A program made the translations under genes and the position numbers. The notes under the pieces are model-generated. The model searched no databases, was not told where the DNA came from, and was given only the letters and a program-made list of their open reading frames with translations. This document shows, piece after piece, positions 16,870 to 25,528 of a DNA stretch of 64,000 bases; position 1 is the first letter of the stretch, and each line of letters begins with the position of its first letter. The DNA is from Candidatus Deianiraea vastatrix (GTDB taxonomy: Bacteria > Pseudomonadota > Alphaproteobacteria > Rickettsiales > Deianiraeaceae), in assembly GCF_007993655.1 (NCBI RefSeq), contig NZ_CP029077.1:986744-1050743 (forward strand), written 5' to 3'.

Positions 16870-17526
16870 ATGTCAATTATTTTAAATTGCGTAGCGAGGG
16901 CTTCAATTGGAAAGTCTGCGTCTCGTGAAGTCAGAACTTCTGGTGTTTTACCAGCTGTTATATATACAAAAGATGGGAAAAACTTAAATGTTTTGCTATC
17001 TCTATCACAAATAGAAAAATTAACTACAAACTCAAGCTTCATGACTGAAGTTTTTACTTTAAAAATATTTGATAATGTTGAAATGAAAGACATTGCAAAT
17101 TTTAAAACTGAAATATCAAAAAAACCAGTTGCTGAGTATCAAGTTATAACAAAAGATATACAATTTAGAGTGAATAAAATTCTTCACATTGATTTACAAG
17201 TTGTAAAAAAAGGTGATAAAATTAAAGTTGCAGTTCCTGTAAAATTTGTAAATAAATTAGAATGTTTGCCGATTAAATTTGGTGGATATTTGAATGTGAT
17301 GAATTACAATCCGAAGGTTATTGCAGAAGTTGGAAAAATCCCGCCTTTTATCGAAGTTGATCTTAAAGGACTAAAGTCAAATCACATTATCAGGCTTGAA
17401 GATATTCTATCCAAACTTGAAAAAGGTGCTAATTTGCAAATGATAAAAAATTGCGATATAGCAAAAGTTTGCGGTAAGAGAGGTGCTGATGAGCCTGCAA
17501 AAACTGGTGGAGATGCTGCAAAGTAA
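16870..17526 (+). CDS. rplY: 50S ribosomal protein L25 (CTC form)
   Basis: L25 binds 5S rRNA. The start chosen is MSIILNCVAR at 16870, since the L25 core begins there; an ATG at 16843 adds nine unlikely residues. The 218-residue protein has the 5S-binding domain (GKSASREVRTSGVLPAVIY) followed by the C-terminal beta domain of the long CTC type. The tail is flexible (KRGADEPAKTGGDAAK). A structured intergenic element separates it from typA. Confidence 0.92.
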   Translation: MSIILNCVARASIGKSASREVRTSGVLPAVIYTKDGKNLNVLLSLSQIEKLTTNSSFMTEVFTLKIFDNVEMKDIANFKTEISKKPVAEYQVITKDIQFRVNKILHIDLQVVKKGDKIKVAVPVKFVNKLECLPIKFGGYLNVMNYNPKVIAEVGKIPPFIEVDLKGLKSNHIIRLEDILSKLEKGANLQMIKNCDIAKVCGKRGADEPAKTGGDAAK

Positions 17527-17534
17527 ATATTCTA

Positions 17535-17640
17535 TAATGCTCTAAGTTTCATGTAAATTATTGAGATTTAAAAAATCTTAAAATTTACTTGTGAAAGTTT
17601 AAAAAAAACTTGCTTTTTAAAAAAAGACCTTAGAGCATTA
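17535..17640 (+). ncRNA. Candidate multibranched RNA element between rplY and typA
   Basis: A perfect 12-base inverted repeat, TAATGCTCTAAG (17535-17546) and CTTAGAGCATTA (17629-17640), closes a 106-base region. Inside, TTTCA-GTAAATT (17547-17559) pairs with AATTTAC-TGAAA (17582-17596) and continues into an inner stem AGATTT/AAATCT (17564-17578). A second hairpin AAGTTT/AAACTT (17595-17611) follows, overlapping the first stem by two bases, then an A/T hairpin (17613-17626). The nested helices suggest a folded RNA, either a leader of typA or a 3' element of rplY. It matches no riboswitch I recognise. Confidence 0.5.
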
Positions 17641-17660
17641 AATACTTTTGAAATTAAATA

Positions 17661-19508
17661 ATGCAAAACTTAAGAAATATAGCAATCATTGCTCACGTTG
17701 ACCATGGAAAAACTACACTTGTTGACGCAATGCTGCAGCAATCAGGAACTTTTAGAGATAATCAGCAAATGGCAGAAAGGGTCATGGATAGCAATCAGCT
17801 TGAAAAAGAGCGTGGAATTACAATCCTTGCAAAATGTACATCAATTGTTTATAAAGACTATAATATAAATATAGTAGACACCCCTGGGCACGCAGATTTT
17901 GGTGGTGAAGTTGAGCGTATTTTATCAATGGTAGACGGGGTTGTTTTACTTGTTGATAGCTCTGAAGGTGTTATGCCGCAAACAAAATTCGTCCTTAGAA
18001 AAGCATTAGCGCAGGGTCTTCGCCCAATTGTTGTAATAAACAAAGTTGACAAGCCAGATGCAAGGTCAGAAGAGGTTATCAACGAAACTTTTGACTTATT
18101 CGTTGCACTTGAAGCAAGCGAAGAGCAGTGCGATTTCCCAATTTTATACGCCTCAGGTCGTGACGGATGGGCAAGCCTTGAAAGCAACGTCAAAAAAGAG
18201 AATTTAATTGATTTATTTGAAAAAATTGTAGATCACGTAAAACCACCAGTTGAACAATATAGCGATGGAAAATTCAGATTCCTTGCAACAATGCTTGGAA
18301 ATGATGCATTTATGGGAAGAATGCTTACTGGTAAAATCTATAGCGGAAATGTAAAAGTTGGCGATAGCGTAAAGGTTTTAGACATAAATTCAAATACAGT
18401 TGAAAAGGTTAAGATTACTAAAATTCAGACATTTTCCGGCGTGACTAAAATCAATACAGAAACAGCTAGTGCTGGGCAGATCGTAGTTCTTGCGGGCTGT
18501 GTTTTGGGAACAGTGTCTAATACAATATGCGCGCAAGATGTTGAAGAGCCAGTTCCTTCAACACCAATTGATCCGCCAACAATGTCAATTACAATCACGG
18601 TAAATACATCTCCACTTGCTGGGCGTGAAGGTTCAAAAGTAACCTCAAGCGTTATTAAAGAAAGGCTTGAAAAAGAAGCGGAATCAAACATTGCAATCAA
18701 GCTTCAGCAATCAAAAGAAAAAGATAGCTTTGAAGTTTTTGGAAGAGGTGAATTACAGCTTGGCGTTTTAATTGAAACAATGCGTCGTGAAGGCTTTGAG
18801 CTTTCGGTTTCTCGCCCAAGAGTTTTGTTTAAAAAAGATAAAACTACTGGAGATATTTTAGAGCCAATCGAAGAAGTGCAAGCCGATGTTGATGACGACT
18901 GTACTGGCGTTGTTATTGCGAAAATTCAAAATAAAAAGGGTGAAATGGTTGACATGAGACCATCTGGAACAGGTAGAACTCGTATAATCTTCCACACACC
19001 AACAAGAAGTTTAATAGGCTATCAAGGTGAATTTTTAACCGACACAAGAGGAAGTGGAATCTTAAGTCGATCTTTTAACTCTTATCAAAAATACAAAGGG
19101 GAGATTAAAGGTCGTCAAAATGGTGTTTTAATTTCAATCGGAGACGGTGACGCCGTTGCTTATGCATTATTTAACCTTGAAGAAAGAGGTATAATGTTCG
19201 TTAGCCCTGGCGAAAAAGTCTATAATGGAATGATCGTCGGCGAGCACAATAGAGATAATGACTTACCTGTAAATGTTTTAAAGGGCAAGCAACTTACAAA
19301 TATTCGTGCATCAGGATCAGATGAAGCAATTCGCTTAACGCCTGCGAAAATCATGACTCTTGAGCAAATGATTTCGTATATTGAAGATGATGAACTCGTT
19401 GAAGTTACACCAAAATCCCTTCGCCTTCGCAAGCGTTATCTTGATGAAAACGAAAGAAAGAGAAACTCACGCAAATCATCTGATTTTGAAAATATAGAGG
19501 CAATTTAG
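17661..19508 (+). CDS. typA: Translational GTPase TypA/BipA
   Basis: TypA is a ribosome-binding GTPase that helps assembly of the large subunit and growth under stress. The 615-residue protein is full length. G-domain motifs are AHVDHGKTT (G1), RGITI (G2), DTPGHADFGGEVER (G3) and NKVDKPDAR (G4). The beta-barrel, EF-G-like and TypA-specific C-terminal domains follow (SYQKYKGEIKGRQNGVLIS). The C-terminal basic tail RKRYLDENERKR is typical. Confidence 0.98.
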   Translation: MQNLRNIAIIAHVDHGKTTLVDAMLQQSGTFRDNQQMAERVMDSNQLEKERGITILAKCTSIVYKDYNINIVDTPGHADFGGEVERILSMVDGVVLLVDSSEGVMPQTKFVLRKALAQGLRPIVVINKVDKPDARSEEVINETFDLFVALEASEEQCDFPILYASGRDGWASLESNVKKENLIDLFEKIVDHVKPPVEQYSDGKFRFLATMLGNDAFMGRMLTGKIYSGNVKVGDSVKVLDINSNTVEKVKITKIQTFSGVTKINTETASAGQIVVLAGCVLGTVSNTICAQDVEEPVPSTPIDPPTMSITITVNTSPLAGREGSKVTSSVIKERLEKEAESNIAIKLQQSKEKDSFEVFGRGELQLGVLIETMRREGFELSVSRPRVLFKKDKTTGDILEPIEEVQADVDDDCTGVVIAKIQNKKGEMVDMRPSGTGRTRIIFHTPTRSLIGYQGEFLTDTRGSGILSRSFNSYQKYKGEIKGRQNGVLISIGDGDAVAYALFNLEERGIMFVSPGEKVYNGMIVGEHNRDNDLPVNVLKGKQLTNIRASGSDEAIRLTPAKIMTLEQMISYIEDDELVEVTPKSLRLRKRYLDENERKRNSRKSSDFENIEAI

Positions 19509-19517
19509 TCTTATTTC

Positions 19518-20381
19518 ATGAAAAAAAGTGCTTTATTTATTGTTTTAATTTCGTTTTTATTTACCATAAATAATGCACTTGCAAAGCAGGTTAGCCTTAA
19601 AAATACGAAAGTTCATTATTTAAAATCCAGCAAAAATGGTATAAATTATAGGCTTTACATATCACTTCCAAAGCATTACAAAACTTCGAAAGATAGCTAT
19701 CCTGTTGTATATTTACTTGACCAAGATTACTCATTTGCAATTGCGCATAATATTTTTGAGCACTTATCTGATCGTGGTTTTTTGCAAGAAGCAATTTTGG
19801 TTGCAATTGGTTACACAGACCAAGATAAAATACCAGACTACAACGACAAAAAATCACTATCTATGTATACGTTAAATAGAACGAGAGATTATACGCCAAT
19901 TTCAACTTACAAAGATAACGACTATGATGATTTACATTATAAAAAGTCTGGAAATGCGGCAAAGTTTAAGGCATTTATTAAGGATGAATTATTTCCATTT
20001 ATTAACCAAAAATATCGTACAAATGAGCAAAAAACAATAGTTGGGCATTCATACGGCGGGCTATTTGTAACTTGGGTTTATTTAACAGACGGCGATATGT
20101 TTAATAATTATATAGCGGTTTCTCCATCATTTTGGTATAAAGATAGGTATATTTTTTCACAAATCGATAAGGCAAAAATTAATCAAGAAGCAAAATTATA
20201 CATGACAGTTGGCCTAAATGAGACAAAGAGAATGATACAGGGCGTGCGCGAAATGGCTGAAATTTTGAAAAGTGATAATGTAAAAACTGAATTTTTGGCG
20301 GATGAAAATCATAGCAGTATTTTTGCAACAGGACTAACTCACGGCACGCAATTTTGCCTAAAGCCGAAAAATAGAGATTAG
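19518..20381 (+). CDS. Exported alpha/beta-hydrolase, putative esterase family
   Basis: The 287-residue protein has a Sec signal peptide cut after NNALA (about residue 22) and an esterase-D/IroE-like fold. The nucleophile elbow is GHSYGG with Ser178, and the likely catalytic His lies in DENHSSIF near the C-terminus. Relatives hydrolyse siderophore esters or other acyl esters; feoAB is in this window, but the substrate here is unknown. It starts nine bases after typA, so it may be read through from it. Confidence 0.8.
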   Translation: MKKSALFIVLISFLFTINNALAKQVSLKNTKVHYLKSSKNGINYRLYISLPKHYKTSKDSYPVVYLLDQDYSFAIAHNIFEHLSDRGFLQEAILVAIGYTDQDKIPDYNDKKSLSMYTLNRTRDYTPISTYKDNDYDDLHYKKSGNAAKFKAFIKDELFPFINQKYRTNEQKTIVGHSYGGLFVTWVYLTDGDMFNNYIAVSPSFWYKDRYIFSQIDKAKINQEAKLYMTVGLNETKRMIQGVREMAEILKSDNVKTEFLADENHSSIFATGLTHGTQFCLKPKNRD

Positions 20382-20386
20382 CTTTA

Positions 20387-21613
20387 CTATCGCATTGAAT
20401 TTGTCATTCCAGTTAAGCTATTATACATAGGTCCAAATATTGCAGAACCCATCCAGCCGACAATAATTGCAGATATTATGGTAATTATTGGCTTTACACT
20501 TGCAATTGCAAGCTCTACAGTGCTATCAATATCTTTATCATAAGATTCTTTAATATTCATTATTGTTCCCTCGATGTCATTTACAGTCTCTCCTATACCA
20601 ATCATTGATAGGAAAAACTTAGGAAAAACCTTAAATCTTTTAAATGAATTATATAAAGTTTCACCTTCTGACATAATAACCCCAACCTTATCAACGGCAT
20701 CTTTAACATAGTAATTTACCATTACATTTTTTGCCATTAAAATAGCCTCATTTGCTTTATAGCCTGCATGTATTAATATTGACAAGAATGCCGCAAGACG
20801 AGCAATTTCAATCTTTAGCAAGAGTGTTCCAAAAATTGGCATTTTGAGTTTACACATATCTATAAATTTTACAGCTGGTATAATTTTAAAAAACCTTGGA
20901 ATAAAAAAGCATAGAAATAGGAGAAATACTATTACCGGAATCATATACCAATTTGCCTGTAAGAATGCCGAAAATGTAATAAAATTTTTAGCATATGATG
21001 GGATTTTTTGATTTCCAATTTGGCTTAATGTCTCAAGGAATTTTGGCATCATAAAAGTTGCCATTCCAATCATCGCACATAGTATCACAACAAGTGAAAA
21101 CATTGGTCTTATAACGCCTTTATTTATACTTCTTTTAATATTTGCCGTCCACTTAATATAATCTACTATCATTTGCGCAACTTTTTCAATAGAGTTTGAT
21201 TTTTCTGCAACAAAAATTAGATTACAAAACATTTCATCAAAACAGCCAACATATCGCATTGCATCTGCAAGATTTAAACCTGCATTAATTTGATCTTTCA
21301 TTATAGAAACAGTATGTTTAAGTTTCTTGCTATTTGACATTTCAATTAGTAAATCAAGTGATTGCAATATTTTTATACCAGCATGAGACATCTCGGCAAC
21401 ATGTATGAAATATGCTATCATGTCTTTTCTATTTAATTTTATTTTAACGCCTATATCATCAGATTTTCTTTTTTTTATACCTCTTGTAATTTTAACAACT
21501 TCTATACCAACTTCCATAAGCTGCGATATAGCTTCACCTTTTGAGCTTGCAACTATAACATCTGATACCTGAGAGCCATTTTCAGTTATGCCTTGATAAA
21601 AAAAAGTTGCCAT
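20387..21613 (-). CDS. GspF/PilC-type inner-membrane assembly protein
   Basis: This inner-membrane platform protein of type II secretion or type IV pilus systems works with the assembly ATPase. The 408-residue protein has a cytoplasmic N-terminal region starting FFYQGITENGSQ and two repeated T2SSF helical domains (HVAEMSHAGIKILQSLDLL and LSILIHAGYKANEAILMA). About three membrane helices are visible. No ATPase or secretin gene is adjacent. Together with the prepilin-like protein, ComF and RadA elsewhere in the window it suggests a DNA-uptake pilus. Confidence 0.88.
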   Translation of the reverse strand: MATFFYQGITENGSQVSDVIVASSKGEAISQLMEVGIEVVKITRGIKKRKSDDIGVKIKLNRKDMIAYFIHVAEMSHAGIKILQSLDLLIEMSNSKKLKHTVSIMKDQINAGLNLADAMRYVGCFDEMFCNLIFVAEKSNSIEKVAQMIVDYIKWTANIKRSINKGVIRPMFSLVVILCAMIGMATFMMPKFLETLSQIGNQKIPSYAKNFITFSAFLQANWYMIPVIVFLLFLCFFIPRFFKIIPAVKFIDMCKLKMPIFGTLLLKIEIARLAAFLSILIHAGYKANEAILMAKNVMVNYYVKDAVDKVGVIMSEGETLYNSFKRFKVFPKFFLSMIGIGETVNDIEGTIMNIKESYDKDIDSTVELAIASVKPIITIISAIIVGWMGSAIFGPMYNSLTGMTNSMR

Positions 21614-21623
21614 ATTTTAGGCT

Positions 21624-22337
21624 TTAAAAATCTAAATCTCTATATGAATTTGACGCTGCAAAGCCTGCTACAGAGTCTTGTAATATTGATCTAAAAGATG
21701 GTCTTGATTTCATAATTCTATACCATTCCCTAAAGGTTTCCTTGTTGCCAGAGGACATTTTAGCCCAATTTATCATTCCAAGATAATCAAGAACTGAAAT
21801 ATGAGCAGCAAGAGTTAAATCTGCAATAGAAATTTTATTTGAAGCTATCCATCCACGCTTTGAAAGTAAATATCCAAAATAATCTATATGTACAAATAAA
21901 TTCTGCACAGCTATATGCAATATTGATGTATCAGGTATATCCTTGTTTTTAAAGAAGATGATTACTTTTTCATTTAATATGTATGAGACTACTTCGTTAT
22001 AAAATTTAACATTTACCCAATCAACTATTCTTCTTATTTCAGCTTTATCTTCTGCCGTACCTGAATATATTGGATTATTTTCATGTTTTTCATCTAAATA
22101 TTCCACAATTGCATTAATGCCGGAAAGTAGTAAATGATTTTTACCATCATTAATTTCCTCTTCACTTGCTTTTTTAATTAGAAATGGAACGGATCCAGAT
22201 TTATTCATTTTAATAAATGCCTCTCTTTTTTCCCAGAAATTTTCAGATGTTAGTGTAAAACTCAAAGACTTTTCTGTCATAACTAGTCTTGTGGTTCTTG
22301 AAAAGGGGCAAAGTGGGTAGTGATAAAGTCTATACAT
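21624..22337 (-). CDS. Glutathione S-transferase-like protein
   Basis: The 237-residue protein has an N-terminal thioredoxin fold (YRLYHYPLCPFSRTTRLVM, with CPFS at the active-site position; SGSVPFL with the cis-Pro). A helical C-terminal GST domain follows (SIADLTLAAHISVLDYLG). The family conjugates glutathione or reduces disulfides. The function here is not further defined. It lies ten bases upstream of the GspF-like gene on the same strand. Confidence 0.85.
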   Translation of the reverse strand: MYRLYHYPLCPFSRTTRLVMTEKSLSFTLTSENFWEKREAFIKMNKSGSVPFLIKKASEEEINDGKNHLLLSGINAIVEYLDEKHENNPIYSGTAEDKAEIRRIVDWVNVKFYNEVVSYILNEKVIIFFKNKDIPDTSILHIAVQNLFVHIDYFGYLLSKRGWIASNKISIADLTLAAHISVLDYLGMINWAKMSSGNKETFREWYRIMKSRPSFRSILQDSVAGFAASNSYRDLDF

Positions 22338-22449
22338 TGCTGAAAAATAAGTCTCTAGGCATTATTATAGATGTTTTTTAAAAGTCAATAATTTCTTCTT
22401 GAAAATAAGATTTTTTATTTCATGATGTAATATATGTTACATAAAAAGC

Positions 22450-24162
22450 ATGCAAATCGAAGAACCAATAAGAGGAAATGTTCAAATGGATAGCGAGAAA
22501 TCTAAAGTCAATATAGGCATTGACCTTGGAACAACAAATTGTGTTGTGTCGTATATTTTAGATGGAAAAGCGATTACAATAGAAGACGAGGGCAGTGATT
22601 TAATTCCATCTTGCGTTGCATTTTCAAAAAATGGCGATATTTTAGTTGGAAAAAAAGCATTACTTGCAGGCGATGATTATATAGTAATAAAATCTGCGAA
22701 AAGACATATTGCAGACAGTAATTTTGAGGGGTATAATGTATTTGGAAAAGTCTACAATTCAACGCAAATTTCAGCATTTATTTTGTCGTATTTAAAAGAT
22801 TTAGCAATAAAAAATATCAGCGATGAAATTGGTCTTTGCACAATCACAGTGCCGGCAAGTTATGATGATAATCAAAGAAATGAGGTGAAAATTGCTGCAA
22901 AAATCGCAGGACTTGAAGTAAAAAGAATTATAAACGAGCCAACCGCAGCGGCGCTTGCATACGGGCTTGACAATGGTGCAGAGGGAATTTACGGCGTTTA
23001 TGACCTTGGCGGTGGAACATTTGATGTCTCTATTCTTCGCATGCAAAAAGGGATTTTCCGTGTTATTTCAACTAGTGGAGATGGAAATCTTGGGGGAGAC
23101 GATATAGACAATTTACTTGCAAAAGAGCTGAGTATAACGCAAAAAAAAGCACGACAAATAAAGGAGTTTTTGACTTATAATGAAGAGTTTAGTGAAAACG
23201 CAGATTTAAAAGTGAATCGCAAAAAACTTGAGATCTTGTCGAAGGAAATCATTGAAAAAACAATAAAGGTGATGGTGAGTGCAATAGAGAGTGCAAAAAT
23301 CGATAAAAAAGCAATAAATGGGTTTATTTTGGTTGGCGGAGCAAGCAGAATGCCGATTATAAAAGAGAAAATTGCTGAAATGCTATCTTGTGAAATATTT
23401 CAAAACCTAGATCCTGACAAAATAGTTGGAATAGGCGCTGCGATAAGTGCTGCAGGGCGAAAAAGTGGCTCAAATACTATACTTTTAGATGTATGCCCTT
23501 TATCACTTGGGCTTGAAACTCTTGGCGGCGTGGTTGAGAAAATTATATATCGAAATACACCAATTCCATGCTCTGCAACGCAAGAATTTACAACTTCGCA
23601 CGATGAACAAACAGGAATTATTTTAAATATAGTTCAAGGCGAGCGTGAATTTGCAAAAGATTGCCGCAGCCTTGGCGTTATAACTCTTAAAAATATACCG
23701 AAAATGGCTGCTGGAATGGCAAAAATTAGCGTAAAATTTGAAATAGACGCAGATGGAATTTTATCAGTTTCGGCAAAAGAAGACGGCAAAGATAATGCTA
23801 TTGATGTTGAAATTTGCCCAAGTTATGGGCTTGATTACAAGGAAATGTCTGACATGCTTATTTCCGCAATTGAAAACGCAAAATCTGACATGCTTGCAAA
23901 GCTTCTGACCCAGACAATTGAAAACGCAAAAATATCGATAAATACTATAGAAAAAGCAATAAATGAAGACGGAAATCTCATATCAAGCGATGAAATAGAA
24001 AAAATTGAGGCGGAAATTGAGAAACTTGAGCATGAATTTAAAACAGATGATAGAGATAAAATCACTACCCAGCTTGAGATTTTAGAAAAAACAGCACTTG
24101 AATTTATGGAAAAAAGAACAGATAAATACCTTGCAAAAGCTGTGGTTGGAACTAAGGTTTAA
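22450..24162 (+). CDS. hscA: Fe-S cluster assembly Hsp70 HscA
   Basis: HscA is the specialised Hsp70 that releases Fe-S clusters from IscU. The start at 22450 gives MQIEEP, similar to the LQIxEP opening of known HscA; a second ATG at 22486 has a better ribosome site (AAGAGGA) but removes this. The 570-residue protein carries Hsp70 motifs GIDLGTTNCVVSY, INEPTAAALAYG, DLGGGTFDVSIL and LVGGASRMP, then a substrate-binding domain and a helical lid. HscB, ferredoxin and Isc genes are not in the window. The next 3' frame is a folC fragment. Confidence 0.93.
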   Translation: MQIEEPIRGNVQMDSEKSKVNIGIDLGTTNCVVSYILDGKAITIEDEGSDLIPSCVAFSKNGDILVGKKALLAGDDYIVIKSAKRHIADSNFEGYNVFGKVYNSTQISAFILSYLKDLAIKNISDEIGLCTITVPASYDDNQRNEVKIAAKIAGLEVKRIINEPTAAALAYGLDNGAEGIYGVYDLGGGTFDVSILRMQKGIFRVISTSGDGNLGGDDIDNLLAKELSITQKKARQIKEFLTYNEEFSENADLKVNRKKLEILSKEIIEKTIKVMVSAIESAKIDKKAINGFILVGGASRMPIIKEKIAEMLSCEIFQNLDPDKIVGIGAAISAAGRKSGSNTILLDVCPLSLGLETLGGVVEKIIYRNTPIPCSATQEFTTSHDEQTGIILNIVQGEREFAKDCRSLGVITLKNIPKMAAGMAKISVKFEIDADGILSVSAKEDGKDNAIDVEICPSYGLDYKEMSDMLISAIENAKSDMLAKLLTQTIENAKISINTIEKAINEDGNLISSDEIEKIEAEIEKLEHEFKTDDRDKITTQLEILEKTALEFMEKRTDKYLAKAVVGTKV

Positions 24163-24166
24163 ATAT

Positions 24167-24691
24167 ATGCAAAAAAGAATAACAATAGAGTCAATAGCAA
24201 AGGGTTTAAAGTCTGTAAAATGGCGATATAGACTAGAAAAAGTGGATGAAAATCATAAATTAATGAAATTATTGCCAAAAAATAGTATTTTATATATTGA
24301 CGGAGCGCATAATCCACATGGAGCAAAGGCAATATCTGACTTTTTATCACTTGAGCAGCAAAAAGACAATATATCAAACTATATTATAAATGGCAGAACA
24401 AAAGACACAGATAGCAGAAGTTTTTTATGGCAATTTTTAAATAATATTAAAATGGCAGTTGCAATTAGGTCAACAATGGAGGCAATACCTGAAAGCCCTG
24501 AAATTATAGCAAAAGCAGGAAATGAAATAGGTCTTAAAACACTTGTTGCAAAGTCTTTGGAAGATGCAATAAAGTTAATTTTAGCCTTTGAAAACAATAT
24601 TTTAGAATATTCGTCTATAGAAAATATCGACAATTTAAAACCGGTAAGAATTGTAATTTGTGGATCATTTTATCTTGCAAAATTACTATAA
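24167..24691 (+). pseudogene. folC: 5'-truncated folylpolyglutamate synthase (C-terminal domain)
   Basis: Only the end of the central domain and the C-terminal Mur-ligase domain remain: KSVKWRYRLEKV, then the family motif YIDGAHNPHGAKAI and a complete C-terminal fold to about 174 residues. The ATP-binding N-terminal half (P-loop GTNGKGS) is missing. The fragment begins directly after hscA. It was probably cut by a rearrangement. Either it is a pseudogene, or a complete folC lies elsewhere; a functional single-domain product is unlikely. Confidence 0.75.
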
Positions 24692-24714
24692 AAAATATAA
24701 TATAAAAAAAATGC

Positions 24715-24744
24715 TTGCAAATTATTTTTGTTAGTTTTTATATC
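24715..24744 (+). promoter_or_regulatory. Possible promoter of atpE
   Basis: TTGCAA (24715-24720) and TATATC (24739-24744) with 18 bases between, 30 bases before the chosen atpE ATG. It would explain how the ATP synthase genes are expressed after the folC remnant. Confidence 0.4.
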
Positions 24745-24774
24745 TGGTAAATGATTAACTTGTTTGTTGTAATT

Positions 24775-25005
24775 ATGGATGCAACCTCTATGAAATTTAT
24801 AGCGATAGGTATTATGGCAATTGCTATGGGTGCAGCTGCTATTGGTGTTAGCTTAGTTTTTTCAAGTGGATTAAATGGAATATCTCGCAATCCACAAGCT
24901 GAAAGTAAAATTGGTAAATATATATACGTTGGTGCCGGTCTTTGTGAATCAATTGGTCTATTTGCATTAGTTGCAATTTTCTTAATGCTTTTTGTTATAA
25001 AATAA
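24775..25005 (+). CDS. atpE: ATP synthase subunit c
   Basis: Subunit c forms the rotating proton ring of F-type ATP synthase. The start chosen is MDATSMKFIA at 24775, matching alphaproteobacterial c subunits; an ATG at 24751 adds eight residues. The 76-residue hairpin has helix 1 with GAAAIGVS, the polar loop SRNPQAES, and helix 2 with the essential Glu in GAGLCESIGLFAL. The residue that is Gln in sodium-binding rings is Val here, so proton use is expected. atpB is not upstream. It overlaps atpF' by one base. Confidence 0.95.
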   Translation: MDATSMKFIAIGIMAIAMGAAAIGVSLVFSSGLNGISRNPQAESKIGKYIYVGAGLCESIGLFALVAIFLMLFVIK

Positions 25006-25478
25006 TGCCACAACTTGAATTTGCAACATACCTATCACAAGCCTTTTGGTTTCTTGTGTCATTTGGTTCGCTTTTTGCTTTTAATTTCCTTTTTACATCT
25101 AAGAAGATTTCCCAAATAATTACCGCTAGAGATGTAAATAAAAACACTCTATTTTCAAAAATAGCTCAATTAGATAAAGATATAGCTAGTGTATATAGTG
25201 AAATAAGTAAAGTTGAAAAGGAAATGAATTTACAAATAGATAATATTTTAAGTGAAAATTCAAAAGTCCTTGAAGAAAAAAGAGCTTATATAGAAAAGGA
25301 AATATCACAGTATTACACAAGCTCACTTTCTTTACTTGAAAATGCAATTAAAACATATAAAGCTGATATAAAATTATTGACGCAGGATGTAGTTAGTGCT
25401 TTATCAAGCAAATTGCATTCTTCTTTTGGTTTAAATTACATAATTTCAAATACAGAAAATGCTAAAAGATTATCGTAG
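25005..25478 (+). CDS. ATP synthase subunit b-prime
   Basis: This is one of the two peripheral-stalk b-type subunits found in alphaproteobacteria. The 157-residue protein begins MPQLEFATYLSQAFWFLVSF, close to the b-prime consensus, with one N-terminal membrane helix. A long charged coiled coil follows (SEISKVEKEMNLQIDNILSENSKVLEEK). The start overlaps the atpE stop by one base. The second b subunit that normally follows is not here; an unrelated carrier comes next. Confidence 0.88.
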   Translation: MPQLEFATYLSQAFWFLVSFGSLFAFNFLFTSKKISQIITARDVNKNTLFSKIAQLDKDIASVYSEISKVEKEMNLQIDNILSENSKVLEEKRAYIEKEISQYYTSSLSLLENAIKTYKADIKLLTQDVVSALSSKLHSSFGLNYIISNTENAKRLS

Positions 25479-25528
25479 AAATAAAAAAGATAAATTACCC
25501 TATTCCTCTCACTTCTTTTTTGTTTTTT

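Noticed and set aside
24775-25005. Sodium-type ATP synthase ring suggested by Ser directly after the ion-binding Glu.
   Set aside because: The helix 1 position that is Gln in sodium rings is Val here, so proton use is more likely.
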